A DNA stretch of 64,000 bases, taken from assembly GCA_003260075.1 (NCBI GenBank), contig QLIY01000260.1, positions 1 to 64,000 on the forward strand, given 5' to 3'. This stretch comes from Phallusia mammillata. Lineage: Eukaryota > Chordata > Ascidiacea > Phlebobranchia > Ascidiidae. The notes below the pieces were generated by a model. The model worked only from the letters and a program-made list of their open reading frames with translations, ran no database searches and was not told the origin of the DNA. Within the stretch, counting starts at the first letter, position 1. Every line of letters starts with the position of its first letter. Made by a program: the position numbers and the translations under genes. Shown one piece after another: positions 25,538 to 36,686 of the stretch.

Positions 25538-26830
25538 ATGGCAGGTATAAAAAGTAACTTAACTGCAAACATAAGTGCTAATGCTTCTATGCCGTCAAGC
25601 AAAGATCATGCAACCATCAACGCGACGACGAGTCAAGTTTTCAACACTCTGCTCATTATTGCCACCCTGTGGTTGGCGACCTCATTTATTGTCTACGGTC
25701 ACGTGTCGGGAAAATGGCATCGAAAGAAAAAGAACGACTACGCAGGTGGAAGAGTGTTCAACTTTGCAGTCTCATCCACCTTGCTGATTCTTCCCAGGCT
25801 CATTGTCACGCAAGTGGTAATACTTGTTGGTTACGAAGAAACACTTGCTGCTAACCAGGCCTGCGAAATATCAGTTGATCTATCAGTAGTGCTGTTCTTC
25901 CTTGCACTTTTTCCTACATACACGTATTTGTGGTTGCGACAGAGAATTCTTTACGCACAGCCCTCTATTGAACATCTGTACACAAAACCCATACGAATTC
26001 TTACATGGGGAAGTTACATTATTCTTGTTGCATCTGGTTTAGCGACCATCGTGTTGTTTGTGTTACCAACCCCATATTTGGGATCGAAAGAGGGTTGCGT
26101 TCTGCGCCCAGAAGAGGCAGACAATCTTACTCCATTTTACATTACGGTATTTACGCAGATTATCGGACAATCCGTTTTGCTTGGGTTGTTCATTTATCCA
26201 CTAAAATTGCACAGAAAAGTCCAAGCAGATCTTGCTTCGGCAAAGCAGCAGTTGGAAGCACTTGAAGGGCAAGATGAAATCAAGCTGGAGCGCAAAGTTT
26301 CAAACATTTCCAAATCATCACTGGACATTTCCCATCCTACGTTTCAGTGCCGCATCTCACAGTGCTCCAATTCTGATGACTTTGATGAGCAAAAACGATC
26401 AGTTAGTAGAAGCAACTTGTCGTTGGACAGATCCAAGTCTGAGGTTTGTCTTAACTCGACTTCAAGGTCTAACCCTATTCGACAGTCAATGGGACCAGTG
26501 ACAAGAAAACGCTCACAAAACGTCCAACATAAGTTAAAAACACGGGGCTCAGCGTCAACGAAAACGACCAAAAATTGTAACCGAGTGTTACGCGTTATTC
26601 GTCGTTCAGTTATTTGCACAACCATGTGTATTGTATCTGATCTTGCTGCTACGGCAATCGTGGCCTTTTTGTTGCCGAGAGAAACTCCCAAAAGTGTGAC
26701 AAACACCGTTTATGATATAGGACTGTTGGTTAATGTGTTTTCGGTGATTATGTCGTTTGGAAGTTACCGCAAAATTCTGATTCCGTGCTACCATTTTAAA
26801 CCTTCTAACTCCGCAACTTTAAATGAATAA
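25538..26830 (+). CDS. orphan seven-transmembrane receptor-like protein
   Basis: Intronless 430-residue coding region. The N-terminus carries several N-glycosylation sequons (NLT, NIS, NAS, NAT). Hydrophobic segments lie near residues 33-53, 71-97, 110-130, 148-172, 195-220, 349-372 and 385-405, giving seven membrane passes. A Cys at the top of helix 3 (ACEISVD) and one in the second outer loop (EGCVLRPEE) could form the usual GPCR disulphide. The third inner loop is long (about 125 residues), Ser/Arg-rich and charged. There is no DRY (LWLRQR occupies that place) and no NPxxY. I do not recognise the ligand class. The stop codon lies inside an AATAAA word at 26826-26831. A splice-acceptor-like AG lies 18 bases before the ATG, so a 5' non-coding exon or trans-spliced leader is possible. 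Confidence 0.75.
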   Translation: MAGIKSNLTANISANASMPSSKDHATINATTSQVFNTLLIIATLWLATSFIVYGHVSGKWHRKKKNDYAGGRVFNFAVSSTLLILPRLIVTQVVILVGYEETLAANQACEISVDLSVVLFFLALFPTYTYLWLRQRILYAQPSIEHLYTKPIRILTWGSYIILVASGLATIVLFVLPTPYLGSKEGCVLRPEEADNLTPFYITVFTQIIGQSVLLGLFIYPLKLHRKVQADLASAKQQLEALEGQDEIKLERKVSNISKSSLDISHPTFQCRISQCSNSDDFDEQKRSVSRSNLSLDRSKSEVCLNSTSRSNPIRQSMGPVTRKRSQNVQHKLKTRGSASTKTTKNCNRVLRVIRRSVICTTMCIVSDLAATAIVAFLLPRETPKSVTNTVYDIGLLVNVFSVIMSFGSYRKILIPCYHFKPSNSATLNE

Positions 26831-28691
26831 ATCATTCTCATTGTCAGGACGGTTTATAATGTGTTTGGTAATAATAGTATGACGTCTGTTTCGATGTTAT
26901 TTAAATATCTCCCCCCATCCGTCAAATATCGCACGTTGCAAACGCTAAGTGGTGCATTCAAAATACCTTTAACAAAAAGTTAAACAACAGACCTCAGTGT
27001 CAGACATTTGGATAAACTTGGTAAAAATAGGAAAAGCATTACAGCACTCACAACGTGGTAGAACTGAGCAGGATGGTAACAAAATGCCCTAAAAGTATCA
27101 ATGTATTGCTGGTGGAGTACGTTTTGGCGTTAGAATTTTTTTCGCCCTGTACAATAGTAGACTTGTTAGTTGTGCTAGCAGTAACTACAATAACGGTCAT
27201 GGTGAACAAACACTTGTGAATGAAGCCATTAAGTTGGTGGATTGTGCTACCAGGACATCATGTAGCACGTTTAGTGGCGTTTATTGTGACTCACGTCAGT
27301 GTATTTCCTTACCAGACAAAAAAGCTTTTTAATTGATTAGTATCGGTTTCCAGTCAGTTTATTTTTCGGACTGCAACAAGCGAAGAACTGATGTGCGTCA
27401 TTTACTAACATTCGGTGTTTTCGAGCAGGGGTCTCCAGCACGCGGCCCGCGAGGCATGTTTCCGTGGCCCGCCGCGTCATTAGCAAATGAAAAAAAATAT
27501 TAATATCTTATCAAATATGAGCATCTTTTTTTGTTTTAATCACCCGTCGAACGTTCAACAAAGAAAAATTAATGAAACTTCAACTCACGCCCATATATCA
27601 CTACGTTAAAGAAATTCAACCATTTTTGTGATACATAATTATGACGAAATAATGCAAACTTAGTCTGATCATCAAGCGTAAACTTCAGAATCCGCTGGCT
27701 ATAATCTATCGTGTAAAATTGTTATTGATATTGTATAGTTCTTCGCATAAAATGACTTATTTTTCCATATTACTTCCAATGGTGCGCCCGGGGGTAAAAA
27801 TGTTTTAGAAACACAGGTCTAGGTGAAATGTACATTTATGTGGATTATGCATTCGTAGAAAGTGTCGAGTAATGCTCTTCTATTAGTAATTTCTTTGATG
27901 TTCCCAATTTTACTTTTTTACTCAAGTTTTGTAGAAATAGCCTAGTCAACTTTAATAATGTGTAAACTTATTTAAATTTAATATCTTATTTAAACCAATA
28001 TATAAATTTGCAACCTGGCTGCCATGGAGATAAAGTGATACAATATTGTACTTGGTAGATTTGATGTGATCTTGCAGAATAAAAACTCGATCCGTAACAG
28101 AAAAAGATTGGCATAAAACTTGACAATTCGCAAATTAGCTCCCAACCAAAGCCCTATATATGCAGACGTCTGAAAGTGATTTGGACTCCATACTTGCATT
28201 TACCGTATTAAACTTACATTAGCTTACAAAACATTTCTTCGTCCTAAAGTTTTTTTTTCAAAAAAAAGTATTGAAGATAATATTTATTTTTTGGCTCAAA
28301 TCACCTGATTTTGGTGATTCATTGCTACCCTCAGGTGCCAATATCTAGCTACCTGGCGCTTGAAAAGTTATCGGTGAAAACCGCAATCTAATCTCCAGTG
28401 CAACGCCTAGCGATTATGTGACGTTGTCTGTTGCGAAAAACAGCATTCATATGAAACTGCATGGACACCGAACCATTTTTGAGACTAAGTGTGTAGCGTG
28501 ATTAGTGTTTAGTTTTTAACTTAGCAGAAAACAATACTGCTCATAGGCATCAGCACAAACCTACAAGCCCTCTACGAAGAACCAAATAAAGAGAATCAGT
28601 CAATTTCGTAGTTTGCCTTTTTTGTTTTTGGGCAGACAACGTCTGACCAAACCACTAGACCGTTTTAGTGTTTGTCCGAACAGATACCGCA
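26831..28691. other. intergenic, contains a decayed hAT-like repeat
   Basis: No gene was recognised between the orphan receptor and the first SLC43-like gene. Around 27427, CAGGGGTCTCCAGC followed by gcggcccgcgaggc resembles the left end of a Charlie-type hAT repeat. Its right end could not be fixed. The last 200 bases should contain the promoter and leader of the downstream transporter. Confidence 0.55.
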
Positions 28692-30188
28692 ATGAAGGTG
28701 TTGTACGCTTTGAGTATTGCCACGGGGGTATTGGAAACCTTGTTTTTCGGCGGTGTGGTTTTTGGATGGCCGTCTATGCAGTACGTGCTAACAAGAGAAG
28801 GATATTTTTCCGAATTTTGCGACAATACCAGCAGTAGCACTAGCAGCAATAATGCTTCGGACAATGCATTTAGAACATGTACCGAGGTCGAGTCAAGTTT
28901 TAATTTGATTTTTCAAATTTCTGTCTTTATGTTCAACATCTCTACGTTTCCAATGGGTTATATTCAGGACAAGTTTGGATCATGGGCCAGTCGAACCATA
29001 GCTTGCTTATTCAACACCATTGGATACGTTCTGCTATCAGTAATGGACGCTCAAAGCAGTTGGATTCTCTACCCTGCAATGATAATGATTTCAATTGCAG
29101 GAATCCATTTCCTTATTATCAACACACAGCTCGGCAATTTGTCAACGCCATTTCGTTCGGTATTTGTGACTTTGATAAATGTTATGTTCAGCGAAAGCGT
29201 GATAACCTTTTTGCTTCTTAAAATTGCCTACGATAGGGGAGCCAGAGTGCAGACATTTTTTTATGTGATGATTGGTGTTTCCCTGCTGAGTTGGGTCAGG
29301 ACGTTCATGCTTATGCCGAAGACATCCATTCCATTTCCGCTACCAGATAAATCTTTTAAGTTTGGTATCTACGACCTAATTGCATTGCACAAAAAGTCAA
29401 AAACGGAACCGGTCGAAAATCCCACAGTTTTTGTTAACAATATAGCTTTAAGTGAACTAAAAGTTGAGGACAAAATAGAGGAAAAAGTTCCAGCAACAAA
29501 GGAAATTCAAGAACCCCAGAATCAACAAACCAGCGTAAAAAAATCCTTTAAAGACTGTGTCTGTTCGAAATTGTATTGGAGTAATTTTGCGTTTTACGCT
29601 TTGGGTTACATCCAATTTTTGTTTTTTCTGGGAACCGTCATTACATGGCTTAAAAACATTGGACACGCTGATAATGAGATAAGCTTTTTGACCGAAGTTT
29701 TTGGTTACATTCTGCTTGGAGTCTGTATTGTTGGCCCTCTAAACGGGACAGTGGCCGATGCAGTAAGGAAATACTACAGGGGCAAAATTGACGACGAAAG
29801 ATTAATCACTTTGCGAGGGCTTTTGGCACAAGTCATTATCACTTCCACCTTGCGCATCCTTTTGGCGATTACCACGCTAGCTGGACAGGTTTACGCATCG
29901 ATGGTGCTAGTAACTGTCTTCAGAGGGTTTCTTTTTGGAACTGCCTTTAACTTTATCGCTCAGGCATTTCCACCAAAGCATTTCGGAAAACTCATTGGAC
30001 TGACACAAGCACTCATTGGCGTTTTCATTTTACTTCAGTATGCTTTGTTTAAAATAGCGGCCGATTACAGCAACGGATTTTTAGGTGTCAACGTTGCGTT
30101 GCTCGTGACAGCAGTCGCGGGTCTGTTTCATCCAATCCTTGTTTATCGAATGGCTTACCCTGCATGCTGCACCAGTGAACGCGAATAG
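28692..30188 (+). CDS. SLC43A3-like major facilitator transporter, copy a
   Basis: Intronless, 498 residues from this ATG. An upstream in-frame ATG at 28668 would add eight residues. I prefer 28692 because the paralogue at 35163 starts at the equivalent place (MKVLYALSIAT versus MNFLYAISIST) and an AG acceptor (gaacag) lies just before it. Features shared with vertebrate SLC43A3 from memory: FFGGVVFGWPS in helix 1, FPMGYIQDKFG, QLGNLSTPFRS, RTFMLMPKTSIPFPLP before a long charged central loop (about residues 230-290), then FPPKHFGKLIGLTQALIG and FHPILVYR at the end. Twelve membrane segments are expected. SLC43A3 moves purine nucleobases in mammals; the substrate here is inferred only at family level. 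AATAAA lies at 30237-30242. Confidence 0.9.
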   Translation: MKVLYALSIATGVLETLFFGGVVFGWPSMQYVLTREGYFSEFCDNTSSSTSSNNASDNAFRTCTEVESSFNLIFQISVFMFNISTFPMGYIQDKFGSWASRTIACLFNTIGYVLLSVMDAQSSWILYPAMIMISIAGIHFLIINTQLGNLSTPFRSVFVTLINVMFSESVITFLLLKIAYDRGARVQTFFYVMIGVSLLSWVRTFMLMPKTSIPFPLPDKSFKFGIYDLIALHKKSKTEPVENPTVFVNNIALSELKVEDKIEEKVPATKEIQEPQNQQTSVKKSFKDCVCSKLYWSNFAFYALGYIQFLFFLGTVITWLKNIGHADNEISFLTEVFGYILLGVCIVGPLNGTVADAVRKYYRGKIDDERLITLRGLLAQVIITSTLRILLAITTLAGQVYASMVLVTVFRGFLFGTAFNFIAQAFPPKHFGKLIGLTQALIGVFILLQYALFKIAADYSNGFLGVNVALLVTAVAGLFHPILVYRMAYPACCTSERE

Positions 30189-30236
30189 TTTTAAACCAAG
30201 GCTTGAAACATGGTCGGTGTAGCTCTAACCTCATAC

Positions 30237-30242
30237 AATAAA
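30237..30242 (+). promoter_or_regulatory. polyadenylation signal of SLC43-like copy a
   Basis: AATAAA 49 bases after the stop codon at 30188. Position and motif are typical, implying a very short 3' UTR. Confidence 0.55.
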
Positions 30243-31627
30243 CCGAACTAAATCTGACCTTTTTATTAAAAAGAAGTCATGTAAAGTTTGACGGTTGGGC
30301 AAAAAAATGTTGAAAAAGGTATAAACCATATTCTGCTGTGAATTGCGAATCGTTTTGCTTGATTTCAAGCAATTTTGGCTGTTGTATTGATTAAAACATG
30401 TAGTGTAACGCAAGAAAAAGAGATGGTTTTAAACCGGGACCAGTGCCATGTTTTCACGGTTGCCTGCACAAAGACAACGTTGCGTCACGCATAATTACCA
30501 CTTGTTGACAAAAGTTCTTGCATTCGTGTTTTGTCTGATGGTTACACAGGTATTATTCGCATGTTGTATGCATTTTTATCGCTGCTTCTTTGTCTGGTAA
30601 ACTGCAATTTTGTTCCTAATTTGAACAGGTTTTAATCCGCTATAAATAAAAATATGCTGGTGTTGGAGAGAAATGGACTGTAGCGACGCAGAAAAGACCA
30701 AAATAGAATACTTGACTCGGACCAAACCTGAACATAACAATAACCCCAACGCAGGCAACATCATTCTAAAATGTAAAACTTTTGTTGCTTCGTTCTAAAT
30801 AATTTGTTTTTGGAATAAAGATTTGACCCGACATAAAATAAAAAAAATACCGCTCCCCCGAAATGTGCTAAGCAATCAAGCATGCGAAATGTGCTAAGGA
30901 AATCTATGAGGCAGCACTAGTTTGTTTCTCTATGACCCATTACACAGAAAAATACCGTACAGTACTAAGCGTTCTCAAAATCCACAACGCTTATAGAAAG
31001 CATGCACTAGTGAAGAAGGTAAACTTTGGCGAATAACTTAACGAAAAAACGCACCACCACGTCTGGACCACCTGGGTGGTAAGAGTGCTGCATGAATTCT
31101 AATCCCTCGGCCAAAACGCACTTTCGCCTAGGTCACGAATGATTACATTTTAGCATTTCCAGAACCACTTCGGCCACTTCTTTAAAACCAATTCAACTGC
31201 TCATAGGTTTTTGTTTTCTATAGAACTAGGTCACTAGGATGTAACAACATGCTTTCACCTATTTATCCGTTAAAATAATGCCTTTTATGTATAAAGTGAC
31301 TGTGGATAAATCAGCGTTGGCAAACCATGTAACCACTTATAACCTCAGCGTTAACTTTTTGCAGCTCAAGTGTTGGTTAGGGAAAACGATTACCACACGC
31401 GAGGTTTCCTATAATTATAATATAGTCTTGGAATATCTATTCACGCGCCATCACAATAAACGTTCAAACAGACGTTCTAATGCCGATAAATAACCACGAA
31501 ACTATGTTTCATCACTCCGTCTGTGCGAGTTTGCAGCCGCTTGTTATTGCTTTTTTGTGCGTGTTTTGTTGCTATTGTTGCTTTATAAGAAATTTGTCTT
31601 ACGAGATATATGGCACCATCCCAATGA

Positions 31628-31663
31628 AGGCGTCTTGTATGGGACGTCGAAACGTCGACGTTT
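31628..31663 (+). repeat. hammerhead-core-like motif
   Basis: Reads aatgaaggcgtc, a short loop, then gacgtcgaaacgtcgacg. This gives a possible stem II (ggcgtc/gacgtc with one G-U pair) followed by GAAAC. The CUGAUGA box is degenerate (ccaatga). It resembles the better matches at 18315-18343 and 44611-44650. It is likely a decayed member of a dispersed family and is not expected to be active. Confidence 0.35.
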
Positions 31664-34304
31664 AAATATTTATAATTATAAAAACTGCTGGAAGAGCAAT
31701 ACTCGTCTCTACTTTATGCCTGGCGGCAATAGATCATTCACTAAAAATTATGTTTTTTTATGTACGATATGTACGTACTACGTATTTATGCCGAAAGCAA
31801 AGGCAAGGAATGTTGTTTAACATTTATTTCAGACTTCAAGTAAGACTGGACGGTCGGTCAATCAAGGTAACTAGATTAAGATCACGATTAATGCGATCAT
31901 AATAACCGTTCACATGCAACACGAGGAAATGTATTTCGAACAAATCCCCCCCCCCCGTACTACGTATTTATGCCGAAAGCAAAGGCAAGGAATGTTGTTT
32001 AACCCTTCACATGCAACACGAGGAAATGTATTTCGAACAAATAAATAACAGCCCGTGGCGTACAGAGACATGTTTGACCTATAGTGAGGAACAGGTATTC
32101 ATAGCCTTTGGCAACAAACCTTTTTTTATAAGACACCTGGTTTCTATTTTTATCCCGAGTACTCTGCGACTCATTAATTCATAAATATCATCGCTAATGC
32201 AGGTAATATCCCTTTAGCCCGGGGTGATTTGTATATGCCTTAGTTTTAGACCCGGAAACAAAAATTCGAAAACAATTTATAACAAACAAAATGGCAGACA
32301 AACATGTATAACGTATATAAGCTATTGCTGCCAGGCATAATATCAAGTTTTTAGAGCTGTAATTTACATTTGCCAGAAGAGCTCTATAAACTTGAAACAT
32401 GTATAACGTGAAGGTCCGACTGTGTGCAATAAATCACTATACGTCCGCATTCGAGCAACAATTATAATGAAAGTACGGTGCTTAGAACCCGGTCAAATCT
32501 GAGTTAAACTAGGCCCAACTTAATCCACTCCTTCTGATCCAAGCTCATCAAACAGAAAATTTAGTACGGTTGATTACAAATTTTAAACAGAACGTACTCA
32601 CATCCAAGTCCTTGCTACGTGATTTCACACGAAAAAAAAACGGATTTTGTTGTTGCATTTTGCGTCTGACTAATTTTCCGCGGTTTGATGTGTTTGAAAA
32701 CAAAGTATATCTTTGGAGGCATATTTTAGATCACCAGTTTCAGGTGCTAAATACCACAGCTATATATATTTAACAAACAACTAAATTACAAACAACCTTT
32801 CACCGACCAAGAGACATCATTGAAAAATGGATTTCAAGAACACTGCCCGCAGACAAAAAAACAATTAGTGGAATATCAAATATGCCTGAAACAAAGACCC
32901 CCCCCCCGACATCATTGAAAAATGGATTTCAAGAACACTGCCCGCAGACAAAAAACAATTAGTGGAATATCAAATATGCCTGAAACAAAGGAATACCTTA
33001 GAAAATGTCTGGTCTCAGGAGTACGCTACCGTTCGCTATTGCAAATTGTGGTACTTCGTTGAAAAAAGCATGCGTACAATATTTCACTATGATTTAAAAA
33101 ATATTTAAAATTATATTATGACGAGTAAATGCTCCAGTTTAATGATGTCACCCACGCAAAAAAATCCGGTAAGAGCGCTTATATGTTAAAAAGGGTAAAT
33201 ATGTTTAAAGGGAACAAAGCTAGATGAGATGTGTGAGACTGTTTTTGGTTAAAAATTTAATCAAAACAAACTTATCGCATGAGCACACGTAATTCGATAT
33301 GCATTAAAACAGTGTTTCACAAAGCGTTTTTGGTAACCTAAACCTTGATAACCTCTCGATAATAGTTGTAGCTGATGCTCCGTTCCAAGTTTCTGTCAAC
33401 TCAATCGCAGTTAGTATTTCAAGTTAACACATTAAAAAGTTATATTAAATTGCTTGTGTCCATCGAATAAAGAGATGCCTTTTTCGTAAAATATGATCAG
33501 TTAATTTGTTTTACTGATTTTTTCAGTTTTACCCATTTTATTCTCTTTTTTAAATTGACGGTTTGTTTATGCATTTCCTTTTATACTGCAAACGTCCACT
33601 GGAGAACGCTGGCGCCCACTTCTCTGTATCTAAAATGATGAATGCAATTCATAACTTTAGACTTATCAAAGGGATAGGAATGTTGCATTGAGTATTAGAA
33701 AGAATTGGGATATTTGGAAAGTTTTGTGTTAAACATCCAGTATCCCAATCGCTTCTCACAAATCTTCGGTTTTAAATCATAATCGAGGGTATACATATAC
33801 GCTTATAAGCTCAGTACGACATAATGATATAATAATTAAACTGTAATGATTTTATGGGCAAGTTTTTTTTAGAAAAGTGGCGACTAAAAAACGCAGTCGC
33901 TTTAAAATTAACCAATAAATTTCTTTTAATAGACCCACCGTGGAACAAACGGTCCCGCAAGGACTACATAATTCACTTTTAACTAGGTCAGACAGATGTG
34001 AGATAAATACCCAAACATCATGCAAAAACAGCTGTTGAACCGCATTGTCAGTGATTTAAAAAGAAAACAGCCAACGTTCTTTATCTCTTTTTCGCCCCTG
34101 TTAGCGTTTATACACACAACATTGATTCGCCTTTGTTTGCTTTCGAGTTCAATTTAGTGTTTGCGTTGTAACATCATTTTAAAGCCTCAATTGGCGTCCA
34201 TTTGTTTGCATTGCGCGAGGACGAAAAAAATGGAAAGGTACTTCGTCAGCAACGTGATTCAGCACCACCATTGGTAACGTATTAACGATCAGGAAGTGAG
34301 AACA

Positions 34305-34392
34305 TATAAAACAACTGTGAAATTCAAACACAGTCTTCAGTCAATAAAGAACAGACAAACGACCAGCTAGTAACAGTAAAACCGAAAAAAAG
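34305..34392 (+). promoter_or_regulatory. TATA box and 5' non-coding exon of SLC43-like copy b
   Basis: TATAAAA at 34305-34311 has an inverted CCAAT (attgg) about 35 bases upstream. A leader of some 50-60 bases would follow, ending at a possible donor (aag|gtagaa) after 34392. The matching acceptor (ctcaaatag) lies just before the ATG at 35163. Transcription starting near 34335 is inferred from spacing only. Confidence 0.45.
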
Positions 34393-34754
34393 GTAGAAAA
34401 TAAGTAATAAGAGACTACCAGGTCCGAACCATTTGAGGTTTTGGTCCTTCGTTTTAACTTTTTTAGGCTGTTTTAAGACGCATAACCTTAGCAGGCTGAT
34501 ATTCAGGCTTTTCCTTTTTGCTAATTTCTCCCAGAAGGAAACCCGATCGAAAATACAACAGCCCTGACCTTAAACATTTGTATATTTCCGCTTGTTGAAG
34601 TCAAGCAGTCTGCCCTCCCGCAGATCAACACTGCGGTTCCAAACAACCTCGAATTATTTGCATTCATAGTGGGTTTTGTGTTAATACAAGCAGTTGGTAG
34701 TACACACACCACAAGCGTGTTAACAGTTTAGTTCCATGCATTTCTTTGACAAGA

Positions 34755-35150
34755 CTGTGAGACTTAAATACTGTATTTGCTGAATCACATGTAGCTGCGA
34801 AAAAGTGTAACTGAAAAAAAGCATAAATTATTATTTAAGTGACTACGGCAATCAAACAAAAGGTCAGTTGCAGAGAGATAATGTGTTGAACAATTTGGAT
34901 GTTTTAGACTGTGCAGAATTAGCATCTTTAAAGTGATGGTGATTTGCTCCCCCCCCCCCCTGAGACTTAAATACTGTATTTGCTGAATCACATGTAGCTG
35001 CGAAAAAGGGAAACTGAAAAAAAAGCATAAATTATTATTTAAGTGACTACGGCAGTCAAACAAAAGGTCAGTTGCAGAGAAATAATGTGTTGAACAATTT
35101 GGATGTTTCAGACTGTGCAGAATTAGCATCTATAAAGTGATGGTGATTTT
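34755..35150. repeat. allelic duplication joined by a 12-C run
   Basis: 34755-34948 and 34961-35150 are near-identical and lie either side of the C run 34949-34960. Both sit in the putative 5' intron of SLC43-like copy b. Small indels distinguish them, as expected for two haplotypes. Confidence 0.75.
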
Positions 35151-35162
35151 CTCAAATAGGCA

Positions 35163-36686
35163 ATGAATTTTCTTTATGCCATAAGCATATCCACTGCTTA
35201 TTTAGAAGTTTTATTTTTCGGTGGTGTGATTTTCGGTTGGCCACAACTGCAGTACGTTCTCACTAAAGAGGGATACTTTGCTGAAGCTTGTAACTTATCA
35301 AAGTTTAACCAAACTGAATTGAACAATGCATCCAGTCTACAGCAGCCATGTACAAAAACGGCTGAACATCTTAGTTCTGTTTTCCAACTTGCAGTACTGG
35401 TTCTCAACGTTTCAGCTTTTCCTTTGGGGTGCATTCAGGACACGTTTGGCACGTGGGCAAGTCGTTTCATCGCTTGTTTTCTGAATACTGGCGGATATGT
35501 TCTTTTATGTTTTTCGACCCCTCAAAACACTTGGTTGCTTTACGCAGCAATTGTTATGATCTCAGTTGGCGGTTTTCACTTTTTGCTAAGTAATGTTCAG
35601 CTTGGCAACCTCACTTCGTCATACCGCTCGATATACGTTACTATACTGAACGGTATGTTTGGCGACAGTGTGCTGACATTTCTGTTACTTCAAGTCCTTT
35701 ATGATAAGGGCCTAAAGCCGAGGGTGTTTTTTCAAGTTTTAGCCGCTCTCTCGTTGTTATCATGGGCGCGTACTTTTCTGCTGATGCCCAAAAAACTAAT
35801 TCCGTTTCCTCTACCAAATGGCCTTTACAAATATGGAGTTTTCGATTTATTCAAGAAAAAGGAACCAAGCTCGAATCTGGAAATAAAGGAAAAAGTCGAA
35901 GATTCGCTGTTGACAAAAAAGTCAACGGATTCAGCAAAATCAGACCCCCCCCCCAAAAAGGAACCAAGCTCGAATCTGGAAATAAAGGAAAAAGTCGAAG
36001 ATAGTAATTCGCTGTTGACAAAAAAGTCAACGGATTCAGCAAAATCAAACACAGTAACTGTACCATCGTTCAGGTCCTGCGTCTTCTCTTATCTTTTTAT
36101 CAGTAACACATTTTTGTACGTTGCAAGCTACTTTCGCTTTGCAATGTACCTGGCGAGTTTTGTATCCTGGTTAAAAAGTTTTACACCGACAAAAGAGATT
36201 GGAAGTCTGACAGAGATCCTCGGTTATGTCACGCTTACTGTAGCTGTTATCTCACCGATAAACGGCGCCATCGCGACATATATCCTCCGTTATTACAAAC
36301 CCCGAATCAAATCCGCAAGACAGGCAACTTTAAGAGGTCTGGCAGCTCAAGGTCTTGCAACCGTTTTTATTCAAATTATCCTCAACATTTCAGTACTAAC
36401 GCGACAGGTGTACTTTTCTATTGTGATGAATACGTTTTTTCGTGCATTTTTATTCGGAACTGCGTTTAGCTTCATCGCAGGCGCCTTTCCATCGCAGCAT
36501 TTCGGCAAACTCATGGGCCTCACTCAAGCACTTGGCGGCTTGTCAAGTCTCCTTCAGTACGCGCATTTTAAAGTCGCCGCATTGTACGGGTTCCTGGCAA
36601 TGGATGTTTATTTTTTGATCATTTCGTTTCTGTGTTTTGTTCATCCGTTTTTGGTGTGTCGTGAAGCGTACGCAAAAAAGAAGTAA
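35163..36686 (+). CDS. SLC43A3-like major facilitator transporter, copy b
   Basis: Intronless, 507 residues as written. Shares with copy a the start MNFLYAISISTAYLEV, FFGGVIFGWPQLQYVLT, FPLGCIQDTFGTWASRF, QLGNLTSSYRS, RTFLLMPKKLIPFPLP, FPSQHFGKLMGLTQALG and HPFLVCREAY. It is clearly a paralogue within the SLC43 family of amino-acid or nucleobase carriers. In the central cytoplasmic loop a stretch of about 34 residues (beginning KKEPSSNLEIKEKVEDS) occurs twice, at 35855-35944 and 35955-36050, split by a 10-C run translated as DPPP. The repeat keeps frame but matches the assembly-join pattern seen elsewhere, so the true protein is probably about 470 residues. A splice-acceptor-like tag ends three bases before the ATG. 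Confidence 0.9.
   Translation: MNFLYAISISTAYLEVLFFGGVIFGWPQLQYVLTKEGYFAEACNLSKFNQTELNNASSLQQPCTKTAEHLSSVFQLAVLVLNVSAFPLGCIQDTFGTWASRFIACFLNTGGYVLLCFSTPQNTWLLYAAIVMISVGGFHFLLSNVQLGNLTSSYRSIYVTILNGMFGDSVLTFLLLQVLYDKGLKPRVFFQVLAALSLLSWARTFLLMPKKLIPFPLPNGLYKYGVFDLFKKKEPSSNLEIKEKVEDSLLTKKSTDSAKSDPPPKKEPSSNLEIKEKVEDSNSLLTKKSTDSAKSNTVTVPSFRSCVFSYLFISNTFLYVASYFRFAMYLASFVSWLKSFTPTKEIGSLTEILGYVTLTVAVISPINGAIATYILRYYKPRIKSARQATLRGLAAQGLATVFIQIILNISVLTRQVYFSIVMNTFFRAFLFGTAFSFIAGAFPSQHFGKLMGLTQALGGLSSLLQYAHFKVAALYGFLAMDVYFLIISFLCFVHPFLVCREAYAKKK

Larger units (their letters stand above)
30189..34300. other. intergenic between the SLC43-like genes
   Basis: No gene was recognised in about 4 kb of AT-rich DNA. 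Two allelic duplications joined by C runs occur here (31768-31945 with 31957-32040, and 32810-32897 with 32908-32990). A hammerhead-like core lies at 31628-31663. Short open frames lack domains. Confidence 0.6.
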
